Part shown: positions 35,556 to 45,736 of the stretch, piece after piece | Position numbering within the stretch: position 1 is the first letter of the stretch | Layout: each line of letters starts with the position of its first letter | Assembly (NCBI GenBank): GCA_027490155.1 | Contig: JAIXYP010000013.1 | Coordinates: 25,270 to 89,269 of the forward strand | Length of the DNA: 64,000 nucleotides | Source: Cytophagaceae bacterium | GTDB taxonomy: Bacteria > Bacteroidota > Bacteroidia > Cytophagales > Flexibacteraceae | Direction of reading: 5' to 3' | Notes under the pieces: model-generated | What the model saw: the letters and a program-made list of their open reading frames with translations, nothing else | What the model was told of the DNA's origin: nothing | Databases searched by the model: none | Translations under genes and position numbers: made by a program

Positions 35556-36890
35556 CTATGGCAAAACTGTCACAGCGGTTATGCCAGGCTCCGTCCAATT
35601 AAGATCTTGTGGGTCAAAACTGATTACGAAAGTGGAGCCAACCGATGAGCTAGACTTTGGTTTGATCAGGACACTGGAGTTGGTTTTGGCACTAAGGTTC
35701 ACGATATCAAATAGGTTATTGATCTCAGGAATCTCAGGGAAGGTTGGTTTGAACCAGTCAAGCCCTGCAGGATTAGCCGTCAGGACTAGCATATTGTTGT
35801 AGTCCTTAGCGCGGTAGGCTTGTTTGTTGATGGTATAGGTGCTGGCAGTGGCAGTGATTTCGGTAACGACACGCGGGTTAAACGGATCGCTATAGTCTGT
35901 ACCTAGGGTGCCGTAGAATGGGTTATTAATAATGACCTTATCTGGCAAAACTTCGGCTTCGACTTGAGTACTGATTCCTTTACATGTCACAATGATCGTA
36001 GCACTACCGACACGAACAGGTGTCACTAGACCGGAAGAAGAAACCGTCACGATTGGGCCAGTTTCGGTATCGCTGGTGTCTTTATTGATAACTTCATAGG
36101 TAAAGGTTTCGCCAGTCAAGGCCGTGTTGCTGCCGTTGTAGGCTACTGGAGCCAAAGTTTGGGTCTCGTTCCGAAACAGAATGACAGGGTTGGGCGAACA
36201 GGCGACACGTGCTACAGGTAATGGTGCAGCAGGTGGACCAACGACCATAACAGGAACATCGACAGAAGTAGCCTTGCCGCCGATTGTTGTACTGACCCTG
36301 ATGACGGCACTGCCATTTGAGTTGAATGAGACATCACCAGTTGAGCTGACCGAAACGGCTGTGCCGCTTGTTACAGAATAGGTTATGGCACCAGGTGCTT
36401 GAGTGCCGAAATAAACAGTTTCGAGTTGGATATTGCCTGCCCCAGTTGACCACAGGATAGCACTTGGCGCAACATGGAAAAGGGCTTCAGCTGGAGCCAC
36501 AACCACTGGTACTACAGACAAATAATCCACACCATCAACGGTCATTGTTGCAGTGATGGTTCCGGTACCTTCAGCTCCGCCCGCAACAAAGACGCCATTA
36601 ACAACAGCGCCCAAACCACTTGGCTGGACGATATAGCTGATGCTACCAGGTGCTGCAACTACGGCTCCGTTGGCATCAATAACGGTGAGGTTGAGGTTGA
36701 CTTTTTTGCCTTGCTGTATACTTTGTCCACCAGAGGCAATCTGGAAACCGTACTTAGGAGTGCCTGTCGGATTGGGGCTATCATCTTTTTTGGCACAACT
36801 GCTGGCTAGCAAAACCACCGATAGACCTAAGGCCCATACTGCCCTAGAGGTTCTGGACAGCAATTGTCCGATTGATAATCGTTTTTTCAT
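35556..36890 (-). CDS. Surface lipoprotein with bacterial Ig-like repeats
   Basis: The product has 444 residues. Signal with lipobox LLASSC (Cys near 32), followed by KKDDSPN. The rest is beta-rich and appears to hold three to four Ig-like (BIG2-type) domains, for example IQQGKKVNLNLTVIDANGAVV, VSVSSTGDVSFNSNGSAVI and VTVSSSGLVTPVRVGSATI. Such lipoproteins are usually surface adhesins or stalks. No catalytic motif. A well-formed promoter lies at 36940-36969. Confidence 0.8.
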   Translation of the reverse strand: MKKRLSIGQLLSRTSRAVWALGLSVVLLASSCAKKDDSPNPTGTPKYGFQIASGGQSIQQGKKVNLNLTVIDANGAVVAAPGSISYIVQPSGLGAVVNGVFVAGGAEGTGTITATMTVDGVDYLSVVPVVVAPAEALFHVAPSAILWSTGAGNIQLETVYFGTQAPGAITYSVTSGTAVSVSSTGDVSFNSNGSAVIRVSTTIGGKATSVDVPVMVVGPPAAPLPVARVACSPNPVILFRNETQTLAPVAYNGSNTALTGETFTYEVINKDTSDTETGPIVTVSSSGLVTPVRVGSATIIVTCKGISTQVEAEVLPDKVIINNPFYGTLGTDYSDPFNPRVVTEITATASTYTINKQAYRAKDYNNMLVLTANPAGLDWFKPTFPEIPEINNLFDIVNLSAKTNSSVLIKPKSSSSVGSTFVISFDPQDLNWTEPGITAVTVLP

Positions 36891-36939
36891 AACTAATTGG
36901 GATGAGGTTAAATAAGGCCCTATTGCCTTGTTAGTGCTC

Positions 36940-36969
36940 CAAATCTATAAGCAATTCCTTCACATCCAA
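36940..36969 (-). promoter_or_regulatory. Promoter TTG-N19-TAGATTTG for the Ig-like lipoprotein
   Basis: Plus-strand CAAATCTA (36940-36947) and CAA (36967-36969), spaced by 19 bp, read as a canonical Bacteroidota promoter on the minus strand about 50 bp before the ATG. Confidence 0.5.
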
Positions 36970-37120
36970 TAGATTAAGGCTGAGCTTAACTACTAGCTAG
37001 GGACTTTAACAACTGAACCCATCTGCACAACAACCAATTAACGATTGATTTGCAAATGGGCTCAGTAGTCACTTTTAGGTTAACAGACCTATTGTAGCCA
37101 TCTGGAAAATGATAGGGTCA

Positions 37121-40100
37121 TTACTTTTTGAGCAGGACCCAGTCAAGCGCACCTAACATTTTTTTGTTTTGGTTGTTCGGATCATCATCTAGCCGAAGCA
37201 CAAAATAGAGGTCATGCCGTCCTGTGACGGGCTTGAGGTTTGCAGTAGCAGTTTCAAAAATTGACCACTTTTTGGTGTTAGGCAAGGTTACTTCCCCAAT
37301 AACTGGCCCTGTGGCTGAGTCAATCCGGACCTCGAGCACGCTTAGGTCCCGCTCAGCAGCAGTCCTGACTGTGAATGATCTAAAGTTGGTGAGATCTAGC
37401 TTGCGGTACATCAGCCACTCGCCATTGCCTTTGTATTGCATGCGGGTCGGAACAGAGTCGTCAGCCGTTGTTTGCCGTAGGGTGCCGCCTTTTTTGTCGT
37501 CGTAGGCCTCACCTTGGAGCCTAGGACTCCGCAATACTAATTGCGCCTCAGTTACCAATGAGCCAATACCTGGTGCACCCTTGTCCTGATAAGTCGAGGT
37601 CATTACATAGACCCCATCTTCTTTGGCCTGTTTACCTGCAAGGTTTAGGGTAACGGTTCCGATAGGAGGGATGGCATTGGCAGGCTTAGCTGGTTTGCCA
37701 TAATCAAGAATAAAGGCAACCATTTCCTTGGCATCATCTAGGGATAGCTGTGGGTGTGCACTCATGCCATGGTCACCCCAGTTGCCTGCGCCACCCGTGA
37801 TGACCTTGCGAGCGAGTTTACCCATGGCACCCTTTTCGTTGGCATACCGCTCAGCGATCATCCGATAAGAGGGACCTACAGATTTGACCTCTGGGTTGTG
37901 ACAGGCTTTGCAGTCGCTTCCTTCGATCAGCGTTTCGGCGGGGGACTTGGCCAAAACGGCATTTTTATTGGCTTGGTGACCTTGGGCCACAACGGTCATA
38001 TCCTTGCCAACAGGAACATAGGCTAAGGTGGTAACGATGCGGCTAGGATCAACACCAGTGCCTTTTTCATCTTCAAGATCAGTAACCTGTACGCGGTAGC
38101 TGAACTTCTGACCCTCGGTGAAGAAGGACATATTGTCTGTCGAGGTGATATTTACGACAGGCTCAGCATTACCAGCGCGAACTGTGAGCCCTGCTGTGCT
38201 GCTATTGCCTTTGCTATCGGTCACAATCAAGACCACATTGTAGATGCCCGGTTTAGTGAATGTATGGGTAGGATTAGCCACACGTGCATCAGCTTTGTAG
38301 GGTGTCTCAATCCGCCATTCGTAGCTGAGGGTGTCGTGGGCATCATAGTCAAAGGTGCCTTTACTGCTGAATTTGACCGTCAAAGGCAATTTACCGATCG
38401 TAACTTCGGCTTCGGCCTTGGCGACTGGCAATCTATTATCTGTGCTGTATTCTATCTTGACAAGGCGGGCATCGATGTTTTTGCTGAACCAAAGGCTACC
38501 ATACTCTAATAGCCAAATAGAACCATCTGGTGCAAGCTCCATATCAATCACCCTATTGAGCGGCAGGGAGGTAAACATGGGATCCATGCGGGTGATCTGT
38601 CCTTTCTGGTCGACCTTCATCGCAAAGAATAGGTTCCGCATCCACTCGTACATAATGGTGCAGCCATCATAATATTTAGGCAACTTGACGGTACTCGCTA
38701 GGTTGTTGTCGAAATGATAGACTGGCCCAGCCATGGCACTGCGGCCACCTTTCTGCATTTGGGGGAATTTGTCAGAGGCAGCATAAGGATAAAAAACAAG
38801 CGCTGGCCTTGCAGGCGGTAGATTGACCATACCTGTATTACTCGGAGAGTGGTTTTGGGGGGCTAAAGGGTTATGTTTCGGCCCTGCGACCTTGGTCACG
38901 AAATCGTAGTCTGCATAAGGTATGTTATTGCCAATAAAGTAAGGCCAGCCATAATATCCAGGGGTGCGTGCAAAGTTCATCTCGTCATGCCCCATAGGCC
39001 CTTGGATGCTGTCTTTACCCGCATCAGGACCAACGTCTCCCCAATAGAGTGTGCCATCCTTCATATCAACCGAAATCCGATAGGGATTGCGGCAACCCAT
39101 CACAAATATCTCGGGGCGGCCTTTGTGGTTTGTGACAGGGAAAAGATTTCCTTCTGGGATGGTATAGGTCCCACTAGGCTCAGGATGAATGCGCAAAATT
39201 TTACCCCTGAGGTCAAATGTATTCCCAGCTGACCGTTGGGCATCCCAAGCAGTGCGTTCTGGTTGTTCGTCTGATGGCGAATAACCATCGCTAGCAAATG
39301 GGTTGGTGTTGTCACCTAAAGCGATGTATAGGTTACCGTTTGGTCCGAATGTCAATGAACCAGCAGAGTGGCAGCACTCTTCTCTCTGAACAGGGACTGT
39401 AAGCAAGACTTTCTCGTTAACCAAAGTGGTGCCGTCGTACGTGAACCTAGAGATCCGCTGAATGGCCTCAGGGATATTTGGGGAATAGAACAAATAGACC
39501 CAATGATTGCGGGCATAGTTGGGGTCGAGCGTAATACCTAACAAACCGTCCTCATTACGAGTCCAGACGTCTAGTTTAGCGATCTGGACAGATTGTTTGG
39601 TGGCATTGATGTGGTAGAAAATCTCGCCTTTGCGCTGGACAAAAAACACATCACCTTCGTTAGTCACGGCAAGCTCGGTAGGCTCGTCTAGGTTATCAGC
39701 AAAGACCTTTTTGCTGAATCGGTTGTCATCAGGAGGTAACTGAGTTGTGGCCTTAGCATAGTTTGGTTTGCCATTGCCCATTGCATACTCAATCCCGCCC
39801 CAAAGGTGAGCCAAAAACTCTGCCTCCTTATAGCTTTCGGCGGTATGGCCAAGGCCTGTGTACCAAGCACGGCCACCGTCATACTCATGGTACCAAGCTA
39901 TTGGGTGGTCCTTGCCGTTTTTGCCGCCTTTATAGCTGTTTTCGTTCAGGATTATAAGCTGGTTAACGTCTTTGTTGAGACTTTCTGGCCTGAAGTTGTA
40001 CCACTCGTCCCGATGACGCCACTGTTTGGGCAATGCGGCAGTACTTGGGTGATTTTTATCAACCACAGTCATCTGAGCATCTTGTATTTCGGGGTGGCTT

Positions 40101-40519
40101 TCGAAATAGGCCCCAACCAACTTACCATACCATGGCCAAAAATATTCGCAATCAGCGGCAGCGTGCACACCAGCGAAGCCGCCACCAGACTGGATGTACC
40201 GTTCAAAACTGGCCTTTTGGTAGTGGCTCAGGACGGTACCGGTGGTGCTAAGGAACACCACAGCGTCATAGCGGCTAAGGTTGTCGTCATTAAATTTATT
40301 GCCGTCGGAGGTGGTGTCGACAAAAACCTTCTTTTTGGCACCTAACTCCGTAATAGCCTTGACGCCATCTTCGATGGATGCATGGCGGTATCCTGTGGTT
40401 TTGGTGAAAACCAAAATGCGTTTGTCCGGCTCCTTACATGCAACCAATAGGCACCCAGTCAGCAAGGCAAGTCCTAAGCTAAATAGGTAGGAGGAAAATA
40501 TTTGAGGACTAAAGCGCAC
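37121..40519 (-). CDS. ThuA-sorbosone dehydrogenase-PKD-cytochrome c lipoprotein
   Basis: The product has 1132 residues from a GTG start (no nearby ATG). A lipobox (LTGC23 or LVAC28) anchors it. Order: ThuA-like domain (about 33-245, TKTTGYRHASIEDGV), a six-bladed sorbosone/glucose dehydrogenase-like PQQ-type propeller (about 270-690, with ECCHSAGSLTFGPNGNLYIALGDN), a PKD domain (about 705-795), a cytochrome c domain with one CKACH haem site (near 890) and a C-terminal CBM6-like beta domain (about 1000-1132). This architecture recurs in Bacteroidota and is thought to oxidise sugars or related alcohols at the surface and pass electrons to haem. The substrate is unknown. Confidence 0.85.
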   Translation of the reverse strand: MRFSPQIFSSYLFSLGLALLTGCLLVACKEPDKRILVFTKTTGYRHASIEDGVKAITELGAKKKVFVDTTSDGNKFNDDNLSRYDAVVFLSTTGTVLSHYQKASFERYIQSGGGFAGVHAAADCEYFWPWYGKLVGAYFESHPEIQDAQMTVVDKNHPSTAALPKQWRHRDEWYNFRPESLNKDVNQLIILNENSYKGGKNGKDHPIAWYHEYDGGRAWYTGLGHTAESYKEAEFLAHLWGGIEYAMGNGKPNYAKATTQLPPDDNRFSKKVFADNLDEPTELAVTNEGDVFFVQRKGEIFYHINATKQSVQIAKLDVWTRNEDGLLGITLDPNYARNHWVYLFYSPNIPEAIQRISRFTYDGTTLVNEKVLLTVPVQREECCHSAGSLTFGPNGNLYIALGDNTNPFASDGYSPSDEQPERTAWDAQRSAGNTFDLRGKILRIHPEPSGTYTIPEGNLFPVTNHKGRPEIFVMGCRNPYRISVDMKDGTLYWGDVGPDAGKDSIQGPMGHDEMNFARTPGYYGWPYFIGNNIPYADYDFVTKVAGPKHNPLAPQNHSPSNTGMVNLPPARPALVFYPYAASDKFPQMQKGGRSAMAGPVYHFDNNLASTVKLPKYYDGCTIMYEWMRNLFFAMKVDQKGQITRMDPMFTSLPLNRVIDMELAPDGSIWLLEYGSLWFSKNIDARLVKIEYSTDNRLPVAKAEAEVTIGKLPLTVKFSSKGTFDYDAHDTLSYEWRIETPYKADARVANPTHTFTKPGIYNVVLIVTDSKGNSSTAGLTVRAGNAEPVVNITSTDNMSFFTEGQKFSYRVQVTDLEDEKGTGVDPSRIVTTLAYVPVGKDMTVVAQGHQANKNAVLAKSPAETLIEGSDCKACHNPEVKSVGPSYRMIAERYANEKGAMGKLARKVITGGAGNWGDHGMSAHPQLSLDDAKEMVAFILDYGKPAKPANAIPPIGTVTLNLAGKQAKEDGVYVMTSTYQDKGAPGIGSLVTEAQLVLRSPRLQGEAYDDKKGGTLRQTTADDSVPTRMQYKGNGEWLMYRKLDLTNFRSFTVRTAAERDLSVLEVRIDSATGPVIGEVTLPNTKKWSIFETATANLKPVTGRHDLYFVLRLDDDPNNQNKKMLGALDWVLLKK

Positions 40520-40685
40520 GACTACTGGATTAAGATGGTGTGATTGATTGTCTAAATATCAGACCACAAGATGGCCTTAAGGCACGAACTACAAAGTTGT
40601 GGATTGCAAATCAAAAGCCTATCCTAAAACCTAGCCAATTGATTGCCAGTGCTAATCCAGATGGTCGTCTGTTGCAGAAAGCGTG

Positions 40686-42050
40686 CTACTGAGCCAAAGC
40701 TGAGACCAAAAATGGATTAGCCATTTCGTCTGCTTCGTCCTGGACATACTTTTTCCAACGGTCAGGATCACCAAACATATCCTTGCTAAGCTCCCAACCT
40801 GCGACGAAACGATACTTGAGGGTCTGGCCAGGATTGGCTGTCAGCTTGGCGTAATAAGTTGTCTTAATGCGTTTACTTTCGGCTGTGGCATCTCCAAAAC
40901 CTACGAAAGCCGCCTTCGGGAATATGGCAGCAAGCCCAAGGATGTCATTATTTTCGCTCTGTTTGGCATGGGTAGCCACCCATGGCTGTACTGACTCAGG
41001 TCCATTATGGAAAGCCATCGGCGCTGGATGATGGACATAGGTAACGCCTGTGATAAGGGTTTGGGGTTTACTAAATCCTGATAGGGTTACTTGGTTTTCG
41101 TACCAATATTTGCCTGCCCAGATCACGATATCCTCTTTACTGCTGATGGACTCACCTTTGGCAGGTACTGGGACTGCCCAGCCAATGTTAACCAAACGGA
41201 TGATTGAACGAACTGGGCCTTGCGCCACGAGTTGGTAGGTCTGCTTTTTTGCTTGGCCAATGTGGTAAAGGCTGTCTCCAATAGCTAGGCCTATGGCCCC
41301 GGCACCTAGGCTTTCGCCTACTTTCAGGATGTCCATACCCCAACTTTCTTGTTTGTGGTAATTACCAAGCGGGGTGCCGGGAATACCGATCTTGTCGATA
41401 ATCAGGTCTGGCTTGGTTTTGCTAAAGATGTCCTTGCCGTTACGAGCATCAAAATAAGACCTGAAGGCAATCACATCGTTTTCCCATCCTGGTCCTTCCA
41501 TCTGGTAACGTTGCGGCTGGGCCTGCGGCTTCCAGTCATCAGGGCGGGTTTCAGAGGTGACGGGACTGAAAATATTGTTGCGCTCCTTGCTGACCCCTAA
41601 ATAGGCTTGGGTACGTTGCGGATAAACCGGCAACGAAGATTTGTCAACCCACTGAACGGTAACCACTGCCTTGGCTTTAGCTCCTAGGTCTAGCTCAAAA
41701 GCGAGCTCATCCCAATTACCATTGCCGTCTAGGTCATCTGTTTGGGATGGGATGTCCTTGCCAGCAACAGATAAAACAGGCCTGAGTGTTGGTTGCCAAG
41801 GGCCTAGTAAGCGCACTAATTGTGCCCTCCCTATTGTAACCGGAACGGCACTCCGACCGAATGGTGATGGGTTAGTCACAACAAACCCCACCTTAGGTTT
41901 CGGAATATTTGTTAAAGCACCTTGCAACCTAACAGCAGCAAATACTGGGGCCGAAGGCTGGGTCACAAGCACCAACCCAAGGGCCAAGCAACCCAATAAA
42001 AGGCGTCCAGCGCTAAGTGAAACGGAATTTTGAAAAGCAGTCTGCATCAT
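40686..42050 (-). CDS. DUF4861 exported protein
   Basis: The ATG at 42050 (or the adjacent one at 42047) is preferred because it places a signal peptide (about residues 15-38, ending APVFA) at the front. The frame stays open 37 codons upstream. The mature 415 residues show the DUF4861 pattern: LTNPSPFGRSAVPVTIG type start, then DDLDGNGNWDELAFELDL, GWENDVIAFRSYFDARNGKD and SWGMDILKVGESLGAGAI. DUF4861 proteins occur with glycoside hydrolases for uronic-acid or xylan-type glycans and are beta-sandwich proteins without proven activity. It is 34 bp downstream of the GH52 stop, so probably co-transcribed. Confidence 0.8.
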   Translation of the reverse strand: MMQTAFQNSVSLSAGRLLLGCLALGLVLVTQPSAPVFAAVRLQGALTNIPKPKVGFVVTNPSPFGRSAVPVTIGRAQLVRLLGPWQPTLRPVLSVAGKDIPSQTDDLDGNGNWDELAFELDLGAKAKAVVTVQWVDKSSLPVYPQRTQAYLGVSKERNNIFSPVTSETRPDDWKPQAQPQRYQMEGPGWENDVIAFRSYFDARNGKDIFSKTKPDLIIDKIGIPGTPLGNYHKQESWGMDILKVGESLGAGAIGLAIGDSLYHIGQAKKQTYQLVAQGPVRSIIRLVNIGWAVPVPAKGESISSKEDIVIWAGKYWYENQVTLSGFSKPQTLITGVTYVHHPAPMAFHNGPESVQPWVATHAKQSENNDILGLAAIFPKAAFVGFGDATAESKRIKTTYYAKLTANPGQTLKYRFVAGWELSKDMFGDPDRWKKYVQDEADEMANPFLVSALAQ

Positions 42051-42195
42051 TATGATTGTGATGGTCAAATAATTTACGCCTAACGTGTCGATTGATTTTA
42101 GACAAAATAGCCCCAGAAGCAAGCCAAAGTCAAATATAAAGTTTCCAGACCTACTGATCATGTTGAGTAGGTAAAGGTCCTAGAGTTAATCCTCT

Positions 42196-44472
42196 CTAAA
42201 AACGATCTAACCTAAAGTCTTCGGCCCAACGTTTGAGGGCGGGCCCTGCCAACTTCTTGCTACGATAGAGATAGGGTATGCTGCTAACGCCCCTAGGGTA
42301 CCAGTTACCAGGCCACTCCTTTGTGTCGCTGAAGGCGCCATCCTGATAGGCCTGATGGTTGTTACGGTTCCAGTTATAGGTAAACTTGGCATTACTAGTC
42401 GGCTTGTCGAACCAATAGCTGCTGATACCGTCGGCTACCATTACTTTGCTGAACCAAGTGACCTCTTCTCCATCGCTGAGGCGGACACCATAGCTAGAAG
42501 TACTTTTGGCCAATGCCTGTGCATAGTTATTACCTAGCATAGGAGCTAACTTTTTGAGGATTGGGCTTTGGCAGCCTGCAAGACCAGGCAGAAACAACCC
42601 CTCGCAGATTACAATACTGTGTTGGTCCCAACCTTTGAAACTAGCATCAAGAGAGACTGGCAAGTAGCCAAATTTGCTATTGGTTTTGCTGAGGGTGACG
42701 CTAATCTTGGCAGCCTCGGCGTGCAATGTAGCTGCTTGTTTAGCCCTTAGGTAGCGGTTATCCATAATGGCCTTTTCGAATAAAGCTTTGCCGTTGCCAT
42801 CAAGGGTGGTGCCGTCCTCATCAGTGGATTTGAGCGGTGTGGTCTTGGCCTTAGTTGCAATATGAGGTAAAGCGATGAGCATCTCGGCGACGCACTCATA
42901 GGCACAAAGCTGCTTAACACCTAGGTAGAGGTTATCGGGGCTGCGTTTAATTGCTTCGCTGACATCATAGCTACTCCAGCCGAAGGCATAGTCGGCGATG
43001 CCATTGCCATTGCTATCTCGGTTTAGCAGGCTCTGCATCAGGACTTCAGTCAGGCCTATATGGCGTTTGACAAAGGCATCATCCCCAGTGAGTTTCCAGT
43101 AATAATAGAGCAAGAGGGCAAAGCTGCAGTTCTCTTCCACAGGCATAACAGGGCCAAAGTCATATCCCTCGGCGGCGAAAACATAGGGGAAATTACCGAC
43201 GTCATGGAATAAGAATGGGCCAAACTCAGTAGCCGAAACACCCTCTAAATTTTCTTTGACAACGCCTAGTCGACGACCGCTAGGCACCTGAACCTCCTTA
43301 GTTGCGAGATAGTCAGTCCATTGTTCGAGCTGCATTTTGAGCCTCCATGGCATAAAGAGGGCCATCATCTCTGTTTCATAGGCCACATCAAGCGTATTCA
43401 TGTGGCGGAATCGGCCCTCAGTGAGGTAGAAACGCGGCTTTTCGTCTTTGGCACCTTGCAGTAAAAAACTATTGGCAAGGTCGGTCCGGAAGGCAATAGC
43501 AACTACCCATTTTTCTTCAGGTGTAGCATTACTAGCACTTAAGGCACGCTCAAAATGGGCCGTTGCACGTAGGTTTCGGCTTTGGTTTTGTTTGGCATAG
43601 GCCAATACCTGATCAATATCTTTCCAGAATCGATTATAGTAAAACACAAGGTCTTGGCTGGTCGGCACGTGGTGCATAACCTTACCTGAATAGTGGCCTG
43701 CTAAAATATATACTTTGGTATCAGTTGCCTTGGGTGCGAGCTGTGCGGAATAGCCGAGTCCTTGATAACTACCAAGCTCAAAATGAGTAGCCTCGAAGCC
43801 AGAAGCAGCAAGGGCTGTAAGGCTCCCACTGCCAGCCACATCCTTAAAGAATAGCTCTTGCATCGCTTTGCCGCGGCGCCACCAACTTAGGGCAACTTCT
43901 TTGTCACGGTCATAAGGAATACCGTTGAGGCCAACCTGAACCTTTGCGACTTGGGCCGTATTGGTGTTATTGGTTGCCTCGACGATCAGGTAATGGATCG
44001 GAGCGATGCTAGTCTTGATTTGCTCAACCTCCCCTAACGAATCCGTTGGGGTGAAAGGCGAAACGACGGTAAACTTTAATGTAAGGTCATTGCTTTGGCC
44101 TTCTACTTGATAGGTATTGAGGCCTAAACGGATGAATTGGCTAGGCGCAAAGTTACTGCCTGCTGCTAGGTGGCCTGTGCGGAGTGCTATAGGCACCTGA
44201 CCAGCTAAAGTAGCCTGCACAAGCAGGGCACGGTGCTGATCATTATCATAGCCCATTGTACCGGTATGGAGGCCTTGCTCTTGGGTAACAAGGCTCATAG
44301 ATAGCCGACTACCTAGCCGACTACCCAATACAGTCAACTTGGTGTTTGCGTCAAGGATCTGGGCTGGTACCGAGGGATCGAGCTGATAAAGAGACTGGGC
44401 GCTAAGGCCCATAGGAATTATGGCCACCAAGGCAAGTAGCATTGGCAACATCGAGGTTCTAAAGCGTATCAT
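42196..44472 (-). CDS. Secreted GH52-like beta-xylosidase
   Basis: From the ATG at 44472 the product has 758 residues with a signal peptide ending GLSAQ. An N-terminal beta-sandwich (about 30-270) and a C-terminal (alpha/alpha)6 domain follow the GH52 layout. The nucleophile region reads TEGRFRHMNTLDV (E352), the acid/base region SSYDVSEA (D503) followed by NLYLGVKQLCAY, and the end carries WYPRGVSSIPYL. These match what I recall of Geobacillus GH52 xylosidase around its two catalytic carboxylates. Such enzymes release xylose from xylo-oligosaccharides with retention. With the GH10 xylanase and the adjoining DUF4861 gene it suggests xylan use. Confidence 0.75.
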   Translation of the reverse strand: MIRFRTSMLPMLLALVAIIPMGLSAQSLYQLDPSVPAQILDANTKLTVLGSRLGSRLSMSLVTQEQGLHTGTMGYDNDQHRALLVQATLAGQVPIALRTGHLAAGSNFAPSQFIRLGLNTYQVEGQSNDLTLKFTVVSPFTPTDSLGEVEQIKTSIAPIHYLIVEATNNTNTAQVAKVQVGLNGIPYDRDKEVALSWWRRGKAMQELFFKDVAGSGSLTALAASGFEATHFELGSYQGLGYSAQLAPKATDTKVYILAGHYSGKVMHHVPTSQDLVFYYNRFWKDIDQVLAYAKQNQSRNLRATAHFERALSASNATPEEKWVVAIAFRTDLANSFLLQGAKDEKPRFYLTEGRFRHMNTLDVAYETEMMALFMPWRLKMQLEQWTDYLATKEVQVPSGRRLGVVKENLEGVSATEFGPFLFHDVGNFPYVFAAEGYDFGPVMPVEENCSFALLLYYYWKLTGDDAFVKRHIGLTEVLMQSLLNRDSNGNGIADYAFGWSSYDVSEAIKRSPDNLYLGVKQLCAYECVAEMLIALPHIATKAKTTPLKSTDEDGTTLDGNGKALFEKAIMDNRYLRAKQAATLHAEAAKISVTLSKTNSKFGYLPVSLDASFKGWDQHSIVICEGLFLPGLAGCQSPILKKLAPMLGNNYAQALAKSTSSYGVRLSDGEEVTWFSKVMVADGISSYWFDKPTSNAKFTYNWNRNNHQAYQDGAFSDTKEWPGNWYPRGVSSIPYLYRSKKLAGPALKRWAEDFRLDRF

Positions 44473-44560
44473 TAATAACCAGAATGGTAAATTCGGTAGG
44501 CCAATATAGCAAAATATTGGTTTAGAGGGCCAATAAGGCATAGCGGGTTGATTCAGCCAA

Positions 44561-45736
44561 CTATGACTGTGCCCTAGCACCATCACCAACTTGGCTGATG
44601 TAGAAGCCTGCAAGAAGTCCTGTTTTTGCCGTATAGGCCTTCCCTACGTTGGCTATAAAGGCATCAGTTTCGGTTACGGAAACAACAGCAAGGCCGCATC
44701 CTCCGAACCCAGCTCCCGTCATCCTTGCTCCGAGGCAACCTGGTTGTGCTTGGGCTGCGGCAACGATGGCGTCTAGGTGGTCACCAGTAACTTCATAGTC
44801 ATCACGAAGACTTTGGTGGGAGGCGTTTAGTAACTGGCCAAAACCAATGAGGTTGCCAGCCTTTAGTACCTCCACTGCCTTGACGACCCTATGGTTTTCG
44901 CTAACGACGTGTTTGGCTCGTTTGAAGAGGGTTGGGTCAGTAATCGTAGCCTCAAGTTGTCCTAAGGTCGCTGCACAAAGGTTAGCCATCGGTGTTGTTG
45001 GGTAAGCTTTATTGAGCAACTCAAGGACCTTATCGCACTCGGCACGGCGCTCGTTGTATTTGCTATCGGCAAGCTCGCGGCGTTTATTGGTGTTGAGAAT
45101 AATGAGGTTGTAGCCTGGCATCGCACTCGGCACAAGCTCGTACTTTAGGGTGGCACAGTCGAGCAAGATTGCATGGTCTCGTTTGCCAACAGCCACCGCA
45201 AACTGGTCCATGATGCCACAATTAACACCCACAAATTGATTCTCAACATTTTGGCATAGCTGGGCAAGGGCCACTCGATCGACGGTTTGGGTTTTACTTA
45301 GTGTCAAGGCCCAATAGCCTGTTAGGACCTCAATGGCGGCCGAGCTACTAAGGCCAGCGCCATCGGGTAGATTACCCCAGTAGAGGACATCAGCACCTAC
45401 CAATTTATGACCTGCGGCAGCCAAGGCTGCAATGACTCCCTTTGGGTAGTTGGCCCATCCGTCGGCAGCAAGGTACTTCAAGTCCTTGTCAATAGTGAAC
45501 GAAACCTCACCTTCGGCATTGACTGAGCGTACCCGGATGACTTTATCAGTTCGGACCCGGACCGCAGCATGGATGCCTAATGTCAGCGCAGCAGGAAATA
45601 CGTATCCACCATTATAGTCAATATGTTCGCCAATAAGATTTACCCGGCCGGGCGAGAAAAAAGTATGTACTGCCGCTGTGGTCGGGCCGTATGCTTCTGC
45701 GAATTTCTGGACAAGTTCTAGCGGCATAATATCCAT
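44561..45736 (-). CDS. galK: Galactokinase
   Basis: The product has 391 residues, full length. GHMP-kinase motifs: the galactokinase signature GRVNLIGEHIDY (30-41), the ATP loop GAGLSSSAA (126-134), the catalytic Asp in GIMDQFA (D177), and the C-terminal RMTGAGFGGCGLA. It phosphorylates alpha-D-galactose at C1 (Leloir pathway). galT and galE are not adjacent. It ends 88 bp before the GH52 start and may be in the same transcript. Confidence 0.95.
   Translation of the reverse strand: MDIMPLELVQKFAEAYGPTTAAVHTFFSPGRVNLIGEHIDYNGGYVFPAALTLGIHAAVRVRTDKVIRVRSVNAEGEVSFTIDKDLKYLAADGWANYPKGVIAALAAAGHKLVGADVLYWGNLPDGAGLSSSAAIEVLTGYWALTLSKTQTVDRVALAQLCQNVENQFVGVNCGIMDQFAVAVGKRDHAILLDCATLKYELVPSAMPGYNLIILNTNKRRELADSKYNERRAECDKVLELLNKAYPTTPMANLCAATLGQLEATITDPTLFKRAKHVVSENHRVVKAVEVLKAGNLIGFGQLLNASHQSLRDDYEVTGDHLDAIVAAAQAQPGCLGARMTGAGFGGCGLAVVSVTETDAFIANVGKAYTAKTGLLAGFYISQVGDGARAQS

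Noticed and set aside
39806..40345. 179-codon plus-strand frame inside the ThuA/dehydrogenase gene
   Set aside because: Antisense to a long multidomain gene with clear motifs, no domain or signal of its own.
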